Below, one piece after another: positions 7,695-16,051 of a DNA stretch of 64,000 nucleotides; positions within the stretch are counted from its first letter, which is position 1; every line of letters starts with the position of its first letter. The position numbers and the translations under genes are program-made. This stretch comes from Rhodobacterales bacterium HKCCE4037 (GTDB lineage Bacteria > Pseudomonadota > Alphaproteobacteria > Rhodobacterales > Rhodobacteraceae). The stretch is from NCBI GenBank assembly GCA_015689645.1, contig WVSM01000003.1, positions 398,295-462,294 of the forward strand. Reading direction: 5' to 3'. The notes under the pieces are model-generated. The model ran no database searches, was not told the origin of the DNA, and saw only the letters and a program-made list of their open reading frames with translations.

Positions 7695-9290
7695 TTATTC
7701 AGCGGGGACCAGGTCGGAGGTGGGCTTCGCGCCCGCCGACCGAACGGTCATCCAGAGGTTCCAGGCCATGATCAGCGCGCCGGAGAGGAACATGACCCCA
7801 CCCAGTCCGCGGACCACGTACATCGGGAATTTCGCTTCCACGGTGTCGGCGAAGGAGTTCACGAGGAAACCCTGCGCGTCGACTTCGCGCCACATCAGGC
7901 CTTCCATGATCCCGGTCACCCACATCGAGGCGGCGTAGAGAACGATCCCCACGGTCGCGAGCCAGAAGTGCCAGCTGACGGCGCGGAGGCTGTAGAGCTT
8001 CGTGTGCCACAGTTTCGGGAACAGGTAGTAGAGCATCCCGAAGGTGATCATCCCGTTCCAGCCGAGCGCGCCCGAGTGCACGTGACCGATGGTCCAGTCC
8101 GTGTAGTGCGACAGCGAGTTCACCGCGCGGATCGACATCATCGGGCCTTCGAAGGTCGACATGCCGTAGAAGGCGAGCGAGGTCACCATCATCCGCAGGA
8201 TCGGGTCGGTGCGCAGCTTGTCCCATGCCCCTTGCAGGGTCATCAGGCCGTTGATCATGCCACCCCAGGACGGCATCCACAGGATCACCGAGAACACCAT
8301 GCCGAGGGTCGAGGCCCAGTCCGGCAGCGCGGTGTAATGCAGGTGGTGGGGTCCGGCCCAGATATAGAGGAAGATCAGCGCCCAGAAGTGGATGATCGAC
8401 AGCTTGTAGCTGTAGACCGGGCGTTCGGCCTGCTTCGGCACGAAGTAGTACATCATGCCGAGGAAGCCCGCGGTCAGGAAGAAACCCACGGCGTTGTGGC
8501 CGTACCACCACTGCGTCATCGCGTTCTGCACGCCCGAGAACACCTGGACCGAGCGCGAACCCCAGATCGAGACCGGGATCGACAGGTTGTTGACCACGTG
8601 CAGCATTGCCACCGTGATGATGAACGACAGCAGGAACCAGTTCGCGACGTAGATATGCGGCTCTTTCCGCTTCAAGAGCGTGCCGACATAGACGATCAGG
8701 AACACGACCCAGACGATGGTCAGCCACAGGTCGACGTACCATTCAGGCTCCGCATATTCCTGGCTCTGCGTGGCACCAAGAAGGTAGCCGGTCGCGGCCA
8801 TGACGATGAAGAGCTGGTAGCCCCAGAAGACGAACCACGTCGCATTGCCGCCCCACATCCGCACCGCGCTGGTGCGCTGCACGATGTAGAACGATGCCGC
8901 CAGAAGCGCGTTGCCCCCGAAGGCGAAGATCACCGCCGAGGTGTGCAGCGGGCGCAGGCGTCCGAAGTTGGCATAGCCCTCGGCCCACTGGAAGTTCAGT
9001 TCCGGAAAGGCCAGCTGGAACGCGATGAAGACACCCGCAAGGAAGCCCACGACACCCCAGAAGGCGGTTGCGATTGCGGCGGCCCTGACGGGTCCGTCCA
9101 TGTATTCCCCGGTCGGCACCGCCACGGCAGGCTCGCCCGTGCGGCGGAGCTGCCACAGGAACAGGCCGCCGGCGACCACCATGATAATAAGCGCGTGCAA
9201 CTTGTAAGCCGCGTCGAGGCCGTAATTCGCTGCGATGGCAGCGCAAATGGCGACGAGCCCAAGAATGGCGAGCTTTATGTAATCAAGCAT
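7695..9290 (-). CDS. ccoN: CcoN, catalytic haem-copper subunit of cbb3 oxidase
   Basis: A 531-residue protein with about 12 membrane helices. Visible ligands and signatures are His116 (RPLHTSAV, low-spin haem), YGHNAVGF with Tyr263 and His265, PHHLHYT with His315/His316 (CuB), and IGHVHSG with His403/His405. It reduces O2 to water with high affinity and pumps protons. The frame extends upstream to 9434, but that part runs through the FNR box, so [10 protein letters not shown] at 9290 is taken as the start. Leads ccoNOQP. Confidence 0.96.
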   Translation of the reverse strand: MLDYIKLAILGLVAICAAIAANYGLDAAYKLHALIIMVVAGGLFLWQLRRTGEPAVAVPTGEYMDGPVRAAAIATAFWGVVGFLAGVFIAFQLAFPELNFQWAEGYANFGRLRPLHTSAVIFAFGGNALLAASFYIVQRTSAVRMWGGNATWFVFWGYQLFIVMAATGYLLGATQSQEYAEPEWYVDLWLTIVWVVFLIVYVGTLLKRKEPHIYVANWFLLSFIITVAMLHVVNNLSIPVSIWGSRSVQVFSGVQNAMTQWWYGHNAVGFFLTAGFLGMMYYFVPKQAERPVYSYKLSIIHFWALIFLYIWAGPHHLHYTALPDWASTLGMVFSVILWMPSWGGMINGLMTLQGAWDKLRTDPILRMMVTSLAFYGMSTFEGPMMSIRAVNSLSHYTDWTIGHVHSGALGWNGMITFGMLYYLFPKLWHTKLYSLRAVSWHFWLATVGIVLYAASMWVTGIMEGLMWREVDAQGFLVNSFADTVEAKFPMYVVRGLGGVMFLSGALIMAWNLWMTVRSAGAKPTSDLVPAE

Positions 9291-9387
9291 CGTTCGTCCC
9301 TTCACCTTTCCCCGGGGACCGACCGAATCTGGACGGACCACGGGCATTTCTTTGATCCGGGTTTTCGCGATTTCAGCCGGGCAAACC

Positions 9388-9401
9388 TTGATCTGGGTCA
9401 A
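9388..9401 (-). promoter_or_regulatory. FNR/FnrL box upstream of ccoN
   Basis: TTGATCTGGGTCAA fits TTGAT-N4-ATCAA with one mismatch (G for A). It is about 98 bp upstream of the ccoN start and just outside the fnrL terminator. The sequence is identical to the box in front of fnrL, which supports one regulator for both. Confidence 0.85.
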
Positions 9402-9410
9402 GCAAGGGTC

Positions 9411-9444
9411 AGAAAACGAAAAACGCCCCGGCATTCGGGGCGTT
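9411..9444 (-). terminator. Rho-independent terminator of fnrL
   Basis: AACGCCCC (9422-9429) and GGGGCGTT (9437-9444) form a perfect 8-bp stem with a 7-nt loop. On the minus strand it is followed by TTTCGTTTTC. It begins 26 bases after the fnrL stop. Confidence 0.85.
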
Positions 9445-9470
9445 CATGGCACTCTCGGTTCGTGGAGGGG

Positions 9471-10217
9471 TCAGACCAGGACGCCGCCATCCGCATCGTC
9501 GCCGGTTTCGTCGAGGAGAAGATTGAAATCGGGTACGAGGACGCGGCGCTTGCCTTCCAGCCGGATGACGCCGTCCCGCTTCAGGCCCGACATCTGGCGA
9601 CTGACCGTTTCCAGCGTCAGGCCAAGGTAATCGGCCATTGCCTCGCGCGTCAGGGGCAGATCGAAGGCGACATCGCTGCCCACTTCGGCGCCATCCGTCG
9701 CGCTTTCGCGCCGGGCGATGATCGACAGGAAACTCGCGATCTTCTCGCGCGCGGTCTTGCGGCCAAGGATCAGCATCCATTCCCGCGCCGCATCCAGTTC
9801 ATCAAGCGTCATCTCCAGCAGGCGCTGGCTGATGTGTGGCGTGTCGACCAGCATTTCCTCGAACGGCTTGCGCCTAAAGCAGCACAGGGTCACGTCCGAG
9901 ACAGCCGTGACATCATAAGCCACGGTGTTCCGGTTCGGACGGCCAATAAAATCCGAGGCCAGCAGAAGGCCGACCATCTGCCGACGGCCATCTTCCATGG
10001 TCTGCGACAGCGAAGCCACACCGCCCACAACCGATGCGACGAAATCCATCGCGTCACCGGCCCAGACGATCGTCTCCCCGGCCTTGTAGCTGCGGTAGAA
10101 CTTGATCGCGTTCAGGCGCTCCAGCTCGTCTTCCTCGCACCGGGCGCACACCGCACGGTGCCGGATCGGGCAGGCCGAACAATCGACCTTGTCCAGTTTG
10201 AACGCTGCGTGCTGCAT
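9471..10217 (-). CDS. fnrL: FnrL, oxygen-sensing Crp/Fnr-family activator
   Basis: A 248-residue regulator. N-terminal Cys13, Cys16, Cys24 and Cys27 (VDCSACPIRHRAVCARC) plus Cys112/113 include the ligands for an oxygen-labile 4Fe-4S cluster; the C-terminal helix-turn-helix contains ETVSRQ, the E..SR pattern that reads TTGAT half-sites. FnrL activates microaerobic and anaerobic genes (cbb3 oxidase, hemN and, in phototrophs, photosynthesis genes). The frame extends to 10277 but would then run through the FNR box, so the ATG at 10217 is used. It is divergent from hemN with a shared FNR box between them, which suggests self-regulation. Confidence 0.95.
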   Translation of the reverse strand: MQHAAFKLDKVDCSACPIRHRAVCARCEEDELERLNAIKFYRSYKAGETIVWAGDAMDFVASVVGGVASLSQTMEDGRRQMVGLLLASDFIGRPNRNTVAYDVTAVSDVTLCCFRRKPFEEMLVDTPHISQRLLEMTLDELDAAREWMLILGRKTAREKIASFLSIIARRESATDGAEVGSDVAFDLPLTREAMADYLGLTLETVSRQMSGLKRDGVIRLEGKRRVLVPDFNLLLDETGDDADGGVLV

Positions 10218-10251
10218 TTTTGCCCCCGTGTCGCAAGAGCCCGGGCAAATC

Positions 10252-10265
10252 TTGATCTGGGTCAA
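10252..10265. promoter_or_regulatory. FNR/FnrL box between fnrL and hemN
   Basis: TTGATCTGGGTCAA lies 35 bp from the fnrL start and 36 bp from the hemN start. Being almost centred, it could control both divergent genes: activation of one and feedback on the other. One mismatch to the perfect palindrome. Confidence 0.87.
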
Positions 10266-10300
10266 GGTGTGCCTCACCGGTCAGCTCTAGTCGTAATGGC

Positions 10301-11650
10301 ATGGACAGGTATTATCAAATGCGACGTTTGGGGCTCTTTGAAGCGAACGTGCCCCGTTACACGTCCTATCCGCCCGCCAACCATTTCGCCGGCGACGTCA
10401 CGCCGGAGGTGCATCGCGCCTGGCTGGCCTCCATCGCGCCCGGTTCGAAGGTGTCGCTCTATATACATGTACCCTTCTGTAGAAGGCTCTGCTGGTTCTG
10501 CGCCTGCCGCACGCAAGGGATGCAATCCGAAGAGCCCGTCGTCGCCTACACGAACAGCGTCATCCAGGAGCTGCGGACCCTTCGAGGCATTCTGCCGCAG
10601 GGGGTCGAGATCGAGAAGCTGCACTGGGGTGGCGGCACGCCGACGCTTCTGACCGCACCCGAGATCACCCGCCTCGCGGCGGCGATTCGTGACGCGATTC
10701 CGCTGAGCACCACGGCGGAATTCTCGGTCGAGGTCGACCCGAACGAGATCGACGAATCGCGGCTCGACGCGCTGGCCGCCGCCGGCATGGCCCGCGCCTC
10801 CATCGGCGTTCAGGATTTCGACCCCGAGATCCAGAAGATCATCGGACGCGAGCAGAGTTTCGAGGTCACCCGCGCTGCGATCGAAGGCCTGCGGGCCCGC
10901 GGCGTGACGTCACTGAACACGGATCTGCTTTACGGCCTGCCCCGTCAGACGCAGGAACGCATCACCGCGTCGATGCAGATGCTGCTGTCTTTGAACCCAG
11001 ACCGCGTGGCGCTTTACGGCTACGCCCATGTCCCGTGGATGGCCAAACGCCAGGCCCTGATCCCGACCGAGGATCTGCCCGCCCCCGAGGCGCGGTTGAA
11101 CCTGTTCGAGACCGCCAGCGAAGTCATGAAGTGGGATGGATACGACAGCATCGGCATCGACCATTTCGCACGTCCCGGAGACTCATTGGCCATCGCCGCG
11201 CGCGAGGGGCGTCTGCGGCGCAATTTCCAGGGCTATACCGACGACACCTGCGACGTGCTGATCGGCGTTGGCGCCTCTTCGATCTCGAAATTCCCGCAAG
11301 GCTTCGTGCAGAACGCCGCGGCGACCGCTGCCTATCAGAAAGCGGTCCGTGCGGGCGAGCTTGCCACCGGCCGCGGCCATGTCCTGACGCCGGACGACGC
11401 GCTGCGCAGCTATGTGATCGAGCGCCTGATGTGCGATTTCGCGGTCAGCCTGTCCGATGACGGCCCGTTCCCGCGCGAAGCGATGGAGCCGCTTCTGCAC
11501 GACATCGCGGCCGATTTCGACGGCCACGTGATCCTGAACGACAACGGGCTCCAGATCAGGCAGGCATCCCGTCCGCTCACGCGCCTGATGGCACGCAGCG
11601 TGGATGCCTACACCAGCGCGCAGGCGAAAAACCACTCTTCGGCGATCTGA
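10301..11650 (+). CDS. hemN: Oxygen-independent coproporphyrinogen III dehydrogenase
   Basis: A 449-residue radical SAM enzyme. HVPFC-RRLC-WFC gives the CxxxCxxC cluster ligands (Cys60, Cys64, Cys67) next to the HemN-specific extra Cys (CAC). GGGTPT and the HemN N-terminal VPRYTSYPPANHF motif are also present. It converts coproporphyrinogen III to protoporphyrinogen IX without O2, supplying haem when the aerobic HemF cannot work. The first ATG at 10301 has a weak ribosome-binding site; the ATG at 10319, preceded by GGACAGG, is a good alternative. Its stop lies only three bases from the convergent yejF stop. Confidence 0.95.
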   Translation: MDRYYQMRRLGLFEANVPRYTSYPPANHFAGDVTPEVHRAWLASIAPGSKVSLYIHVPFCRRLCWFCACRTQGMQSEEPVVAYTNSVIQELRTLRGILPQGVEIEKLHWGGGTPTLLTAPEITRLAAAIRDAIPLSTTAEFSVEVDPNEIDESRLDALAAAGMARASIGVQDFDPEIQKIIGREQSFEVTRAAIEGLRARGVTSLNTDLLYGLPRQTQERITASMQMLLSLNPDRVALYGYAHVPWMAKRQALIPTEDLPAPEARLNLFETASEVMKWDGYDSIGIDHFARPGDSLAIAAREGRLRRNFQGYTDDTCDVLIGVGASSISKFPQGFVQNAAATAAYQKAVRAGELATGRGHVLTPDDALRSYVIERLMCDFAVSLSDDGPFPREAMEPLLHDIAADFDGHVILNDNGLQIRQASRPLTRLMARSVDAYTSAQAKNHSSAI

Positions 11651-11653
11651 GGC

Positions 11654-13561
11654 TTACGCTGCCCCGGCACGATCCCCGAACGCGGCAGCCATCAGTTGCC
11701 GCGTGTATTCGTGCTGCGGATTGTCGAACAGCGCGTTCGTTTCGCCGGCCTCCACCACGTCGCCCTGTTTCATCACGATGACCTTGTGGCTGAGGGCCCG
11801 CACGACGCGGAGGTCGTGGCTGATGAACAGGTAGGCGAGGTTGTGGTCGCGCTGCAGCTTGCGCAACAATTCAACGATCTGCACCTGCACCGTCATGTCG
11901 AGCGCGCTTGTCGGCTCGTCCAGCACAACCAGCCGGGGCCGCAGGATCATCGCGCGCGCGATGGCGATGCGCTGGCGCTGCCCGCCCGAAAATTCGTGCG
12001 GATAACGCTCCATCATGTCGCGGCGCAGTCCCACCTCGTCGAGGATGTCGCCCACCCTTTCGCGGCGTTCGCGCGGGCCGACGCCCTGCACTTTCAGACC
12101 TTCCGAAACGATCTGCTCGATGGTCATGCGCGGGCTGAGCGATCCATAGGGGTCTTGGAACACGATCTGCATGTCCCGTCGCACGCTGCGCAATTCCGCC
12201 TTGGTCTTGCCCTCCAGGCTGTTGCCCACGAAGGTGATTGGCCCCTCCGACCGCACCAGCCGCATGATCGCCAGCGCCAGCGTCGTCTTGCCCGAGCCGC
12301 TTTCGCCCACGATCCCGAGCGTTTCGCCCTGTTTGACCGTGATACTCGCGGCATTCACCGCCTTCACGTGACCCACGGTCCGCCGCAGCAAGCCGCGCTG
12401 GATCGGGAACCAGATGCGCAGGTCTTCGGTGCTGAGGATCTGCTCGGCCTCGGCGGGCACTGGATCTGGCGATCCGGTCGGCTCGGCCCCCAGCAATTTC
12501 TTGGTATAGGCGTGCTGCGGATTGTCGAAAATCTCGGACGTGACACCCTGTTCCACGATCTCGCCGCCCTGCATCACGCAGACCCGGTCGGCGATGCGGC
12601 GCACGATGGCAAGGTCATGGGTGATGAACAGAAGGCTCATCCCCTCGGTCCGCTTCAACTCCGCCAGCAGGTCCAGGATCTGCGCCTGGATCGTCACGTC
12701 GAGCGCCGTTGTCGGCTCGTCCGCGATCAGCAGCTCTGGCCCGTTGGCTAGCGCCATTGCGATCATGACCCGCTGGCGCTGCCCGCCCGACAGCTGGTGC
12801 GGATAGGCCCCAAGCCGCGTTTCCGGATCCCGGATCCCCACCTTGTTCAGCAGGTCGAGAATGCGCCGTCGCAATTCGGAATCCACGACGTCGGTGAAAC
12901 CGAACGCCTTCAGGATGAATTTGAGCACAAGCAACGGCACCGCGATGATCGCAGTCCACAAGGCAGCGTGAAAGACAGCGCCGATCAGGCTCACAACGAT
13001 GAAAACGAGCAGGCCGACGTCACTGGTGATGTCGGCAACCGTGGCACGGATGAAGCCAAAGGTCTCCGGTTGGATGATCGTGTAGATGTAGGCGAGAATG
13101 ATCGACAGCAGGCCGAAGATCGCCAGCAGCACCGGAACCGGATTGCCGCCGGCAATCGCGCTGGCCGAACGCAGCAGGGCCCCGGGATATTTGTAGCCCC
13201 CATGTTCCACGAGGCTTTCGGCCATCTGTTTCTCGATCGTGTGGAGCGGGTTGAGCGACGTCATCGGCTCCTGGAAGATGAAGCTGATGTCGTTGCCCCG
13301 AACACGCCGAAGCTCCACATCCGATGCGCCCACCATCTCGGCCCCGTCGTATTTGACGGACCCACCGACCTGCGCGGACCCCGGCAGAAGGTCGACCGTG
13401 GCAAGCGCCGTGACGGACTTGCCCGACCCGGACTCACCGACAAGCGCCACCGTCTCGCCCCGGTCGACATGGAACGACACGCCGCGCACCGCGTGAACGG
13501 TGTTGCCTTCCTGCGAAAAATCGACGGTCAGGTCGCGGATATCGAGGACGCGGCGGCTCAT
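11654..13561 (-). CDS. yejF: YejF-type peptide ABC transporter, fused double ATPase with hydrophobic insertion
   Basis: A 635-residue fusion of two ATP-binding domains, the form seen in YejF. First domain: Walker A GESGSGKS (42-49), Q-loop Q97, signature LSGGQ (257-261), Walker B LLIADEP (277-283), His315. Second domain: GESGSGKT (419-426), Q469, FSGGQ (524-528), VVLDEP (545-550), His582. The E. coli protein is 529 residues; almost all the excess lies between the Q-loop and signature of domain 1, where about residues 121-226 contain two or three strongly hydrophobic segments and no ABC motif (see findings). All catalytic motifs remain. The ATG at 13561 overlaps the yejE stop by four bases. 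Confidence 0.9.
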   Translation of the reverse strand: MSRRVLDIRDLTVDFSQEGNTVHAVRGVSFHVDRGETVALVGESGSGKSVTALATVDLLPGSAQVGGSVKYDGAEMVGASDVELRRVRGNDISFIFQEPMTSLNPLHTIEKQMAESLVEHGGYKYPGALLRSASAIAGGNPVPVLLAIFGLLSIILAYIYTIIQPETFGFIRATVADITSDVGLLVFIVVSLIGAVFHAALWTAIIAVPLLVLKFILKAFGFTDVVDSELRRRILDLLNKVGIRDPETRLGAYPHQLSGGQRQRVMIAMALANGPELLIADEPTTALDVTIQAQILDLLAELKRTEGMSLLFITHDLAIVRRIADRVCVMQGGEIVEQGVTSEIFDNPQHAYTKKLLGAEPTGSPDPVPAEAEQILSTEDLRIWFPIQRGLLRRTVGHVKAVNAASITVKQGETLGIVGESGSGKTTLALAIMRLVRSEGPITFVGNSLEGKTKAELRSVRRDMQIVFQDPYGSLSPRMTIEQIVSEGLKVQGVGPRERRERVGDILDEVGLRRDMMERYPHEFSGGQRQRIAIARAMILRPRLVVLDEPTSALDMTVQVQIVELLRKLQRDHNLAYLFISHDLRVVRALSHKVIVMKQGDVVEAGETNALFDNPQHEYTRQLMAAAFGDRAGAA

Positions 13562-14877
13562 GTGAAAGTCTTCCGTGGGTCGAACGCGTCGCGCACGCCT
13601 TCGAAGATGAAGACCAGCAGCGACAGCATGAAGGCGAAGGTGAAGAAGGCGGTGAAGGCCAGCCACGGCGCCTGAAGGTTGTTCTTGGCCTGAAGTGTCA
13701 TCTCCCCCAGCGACGGCTCCGACGAGGGCAGACCGAATCCGAGGAAGTCGAGCGAGGCGAGGCCCGCGATCGTGCCGGTCACGATGAAGGGCAGGAAGGT
13801 CAGTGTCGCCACCATCGCGTTGGGCAGGATGTGGCGGAACATGATCGTGCCGTTGCCCACCCCCAGCGCACGGGCGGCACGGACGTATTCGAAGTTCCGC
13901 GCGCGCAGGAATTCGGCCCGCACCACGCCGGTCAGGTTCATCCAGCCGAAGAACACCATCAGGCATACCAGCAGCGTGAAGTTCATCGGGAAGATCGCGG
14001 CGACGATGATGATGACGTAAAGGCTCGGCGTGGCGTTCCAGATCTCGATGATGCGCTGCCAGATCAGGTCGACAAGGCCGCCGAAATACCCCTGCAAGGC
14101 GCCCATGAAGATGCCGATGATCGAGGTGAAGAAGGTCACGATCAGGGCGAAGCTGACAGACAGCTCGAACCCGTAGATCACCCGCGCCAGCACGTCGCGC
14201 GACGTGTCGTCGGTGCCGAGCAGGTTGGTGCCGCGCTTATCTTCCGGCAACAGGCCGAAGTTCCAGTCGATCACCGGCTGGTCGGTTTCATCCAGCACGG
14301 TTTCACCGGCCGCATCGGTCTCGACCTCCGGCCACCAGCCGATCACGTTCGGGGGCGCAGGGGCCACGCCGGGCCGGTCGACGATGGTGTTGTAGCTGTG
14401 TGGGATCAGCGGCCACATGATCCAGCCTTCGATCACGAATTCGCCGTTGTAGGTGCCGGTCTCCTCGACCTCCGCGATCACGCCCTCCGGGTCGTCCCAG
14501 CAATCTTCCAGTCCGCCCGAGATGATGAGGCATTGCACCTCGACATCGCGGTAAACGGCCTCGGTCCGGAAATCGCCGCCAAACGCGGTTTCCGGATAGA
14601 AGTTGAAGATCGGCGTGTAGAACTCGCCCTGGTAGCGGATCAGCAGCGGCCGGTCGTTGGCGAGATATGGCGCGAGCAACGACAGGCCGTAAAGCACAAG
14701 GAAGATCCAAAGCGACCAGAACGCGCGGCGGTTGCGCTTGAAGTTGCGCCAGCGGCGGCGGTTCAGCGGGCTGAGCCAGCCGCGCCGGTCACCGCGCACG
14801 CGCCCATGGCTTTCGACGGCGTCAGGCTCGTCGTCGGGCAGCGGCGGGGTCTTCGGGTTTTCGCTGGGAAGGGCCAT
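13558..14877 (-). CDS. yejE: YejE-type peptide ABC transporter permease
   Basis: A 439-residue inner-membrane permease. RRAFWSLWIFLVLYGLSLL and LANDRPLL near the first helix are near-identical to E. coli YejE; the EAA-type loop (VRAARALGVGNGTIMFRHILPN) and the LDFLGFGLP motif are typical of the family. E. coli YejE has 341 residues. The extra length is an N-terminal acidic tail and a large acidic periplasmic loop (about residues 85-220) that contains Cys116 and Cys126. The start at 14877 is four bases after the yejB stop. With YejB it forms the channel for peptides delivered by YejA. Confidence 0.92.
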   Translation of the reverse strand: MALPSENPKTPPLPDDEPDAVESHGRVRGDRRGWLSPLNRRRWRNFKRNRRAFWSLWIFLVLYGLSLLAPYLANDRPLLIRYQGEFYTPIFNFYPETAFGGDFRTEAVYRDVEVQCLIISGGLEDCWDDPEGVIAEVEETGTYNGEFVIEGWIMWPLIPHSYNTIVDRPGVAPAPPNVIGWWPEVETDAAGETVLDETDQPVIDWNFGLLPEDKRGTNLLGTDDTSRDVLARVIYGFELSVSFALIVTFFTSIIGIFMGALQGYFGGLVDLIWQRIIEIWNATPSLYVIIIVAAIFPMNFTLLVCLMVFFGWMNLTGVVRAEFLRARNFEYVRAARALGVGNGTIMFRHILPNAMVATLTFLPFIVTGTIAGLASLDFLGFGLPSSEPSLGEMTLQAKNNLQAPWLAFTAFFTFAFMLSLLVFIFEGVRDAFDPRKTFT

Positions 14878-14881
14878 CGCG

Positions 14882-16036
14882 CTACCTCTCCAACGATTCG
14901 AAGTCGATGCGCGGGTCGATCCACACATACATCAGGTCGGATATGATCCCGACCGTCAGGCCGATCAGGCTGAACACGAAGAGCGTCCCGAAGACCACCG
15001 GGTAATCGCGGCTCACCACCGCCTCGAAGCCAAGCCGCCCAAGCCCGTCGAGCGAGAAGATCGTCTCGATGATGAGCGAGCCGCCGAAGAACACGCCGAT
15101 GAATACCGCCGGGAAGCCCGCGATCACGATCAGCATCGCGTTGCGGAAGACATGCCCGTAAAGCACCCGCCGCTCGGTCAGGCCCTTGGCCTTCGCGGTC
15201 ATCACGTATTGCTTCTTGATCTCGTCGAGGAAGGAGTTCTTCGTCAGTAGGGTCAGCGTGGCGAAGGCCGAGATGGTGGAGGCCAGAACCGGCAGGGTGA
15301 TGTGCCAGAAATAGTCGAGAATCTGCTGGATCAGGTTCATGTCCTCGAACCCGTCCGAGGTCAGCCCGCGTAACGGGAACCAGCTCAGGTATCGCCCGCC
15401 CGCGAAGACGACCAGCAGGATGATCGCGAACAGGAAGCCGGGGATCGCGTAGGCCACGATGATGATGCCGCTGGTCACGCTGTCGAACTTCGTGCCGTCC
15501 CGCACCGCCTTGCGGATGCCGAGCGGGATGGAGACGATGTAGGCGATGATCGTGGACCACAGGCCAAGCGTGATCGACACGGGCATCTTCTCGATCACGA
15601 GGTCGACCACGGAGATCGAGCGGAAATAGCTCTCGCCGAAATCGAAGCGCAGGTAATCGAGCATCATCAGCCCGAACCGTTCTAGGATCGGGATCTGCTC
15701 GGCCATGCATTCCTCGGCGTCCAAGTCGGGAGTGCCGGTGAAGCCCTCTTCGCAGACGATGCGGGCGAAATTGAATTCCACCTGCAATTGTTCGAGGAAC
15801 TGCGGCGGAAGCCCCCGCGCGCCCTGGTATCCGACGTCGAAATCCGAATTGGCAGCGGCGTTGTCTCCGCCACCGCCCGAGATCCCGGCAAAAACATCGC
15901 CGTCGCCTTCCAGCTGCGCGATGATCTGGTCGATCGGACCGCCCGGCACGAACTGGATCAGAACGAAGTTCAGCAGCATCACGCCGAAGATCGTTGGAAT
16001 CACCAGCAACAGCCGTCGAAGGATATACGCGCCCAT
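14882..16036 (-). CDS. yejB: YejB-type peptide ABC transporter permease
   Basis: A 384-residue permease with six expected helices. It begins MGAYILRRLLLVIPTIFGV and contains the PGGPIDQ motif, the FRSISVVDLVIEKMPVSITLGLWST stretch and the LTERRVLYGHVFRNAM coupling loop; all correspond to E. coli YejB (364 residues). A short additional segment with Cys95 and Cys110 (VCEEGFTGT...AEEC) sits in the first periplasmic loop. Second gene of yejABEF, 15 bases after yejA. Confidence 0.93.
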   Translation of the reverse strand: MGAYILRRLLLVIPTIFGVMLLNFVLIQFVPGGPIDQIIAQLEGDGDVFAGISGGGGDNAAANSDFDVGYQGARGLPPQFLEQLQVEFNFARIVCEEGFTGTPDLDAEECMAEQIPILERFGLMMLDYLRFDFGESYFRSISVVDLVIEKMPVSITLGLWSTIIAYIVSIPLGIRKAVRDGTKFDSVTSGIIIVAYAIPGFLFAIILLVVFAGGRYLSWFPLRGLTSDGFEDMNLIQQILDYFWHITLPVLASTISAFATLTLLTKNSFLDEIKKQYVMTAKAKGLTERRVLYGHVFRNAMLIVIAGFPAVFIGVFFGGSLIIETIFSLDGLGRLGFEAVVSRDYPVVFGTLFVFSLIGLTVGIISDLMYVWIDPRIDFESLER

Positions 16037-16051
16037 CGGTCGGGTCCGGAC

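Noticed and set aside
7968..10652. 894-codon plus-strand frame across ccoN and fnrL
   Set aside because: It runs antisense to two certain genes, crosses two promoters and then enters hemN in the wrong frame. High GC gives such long open frames by chance.
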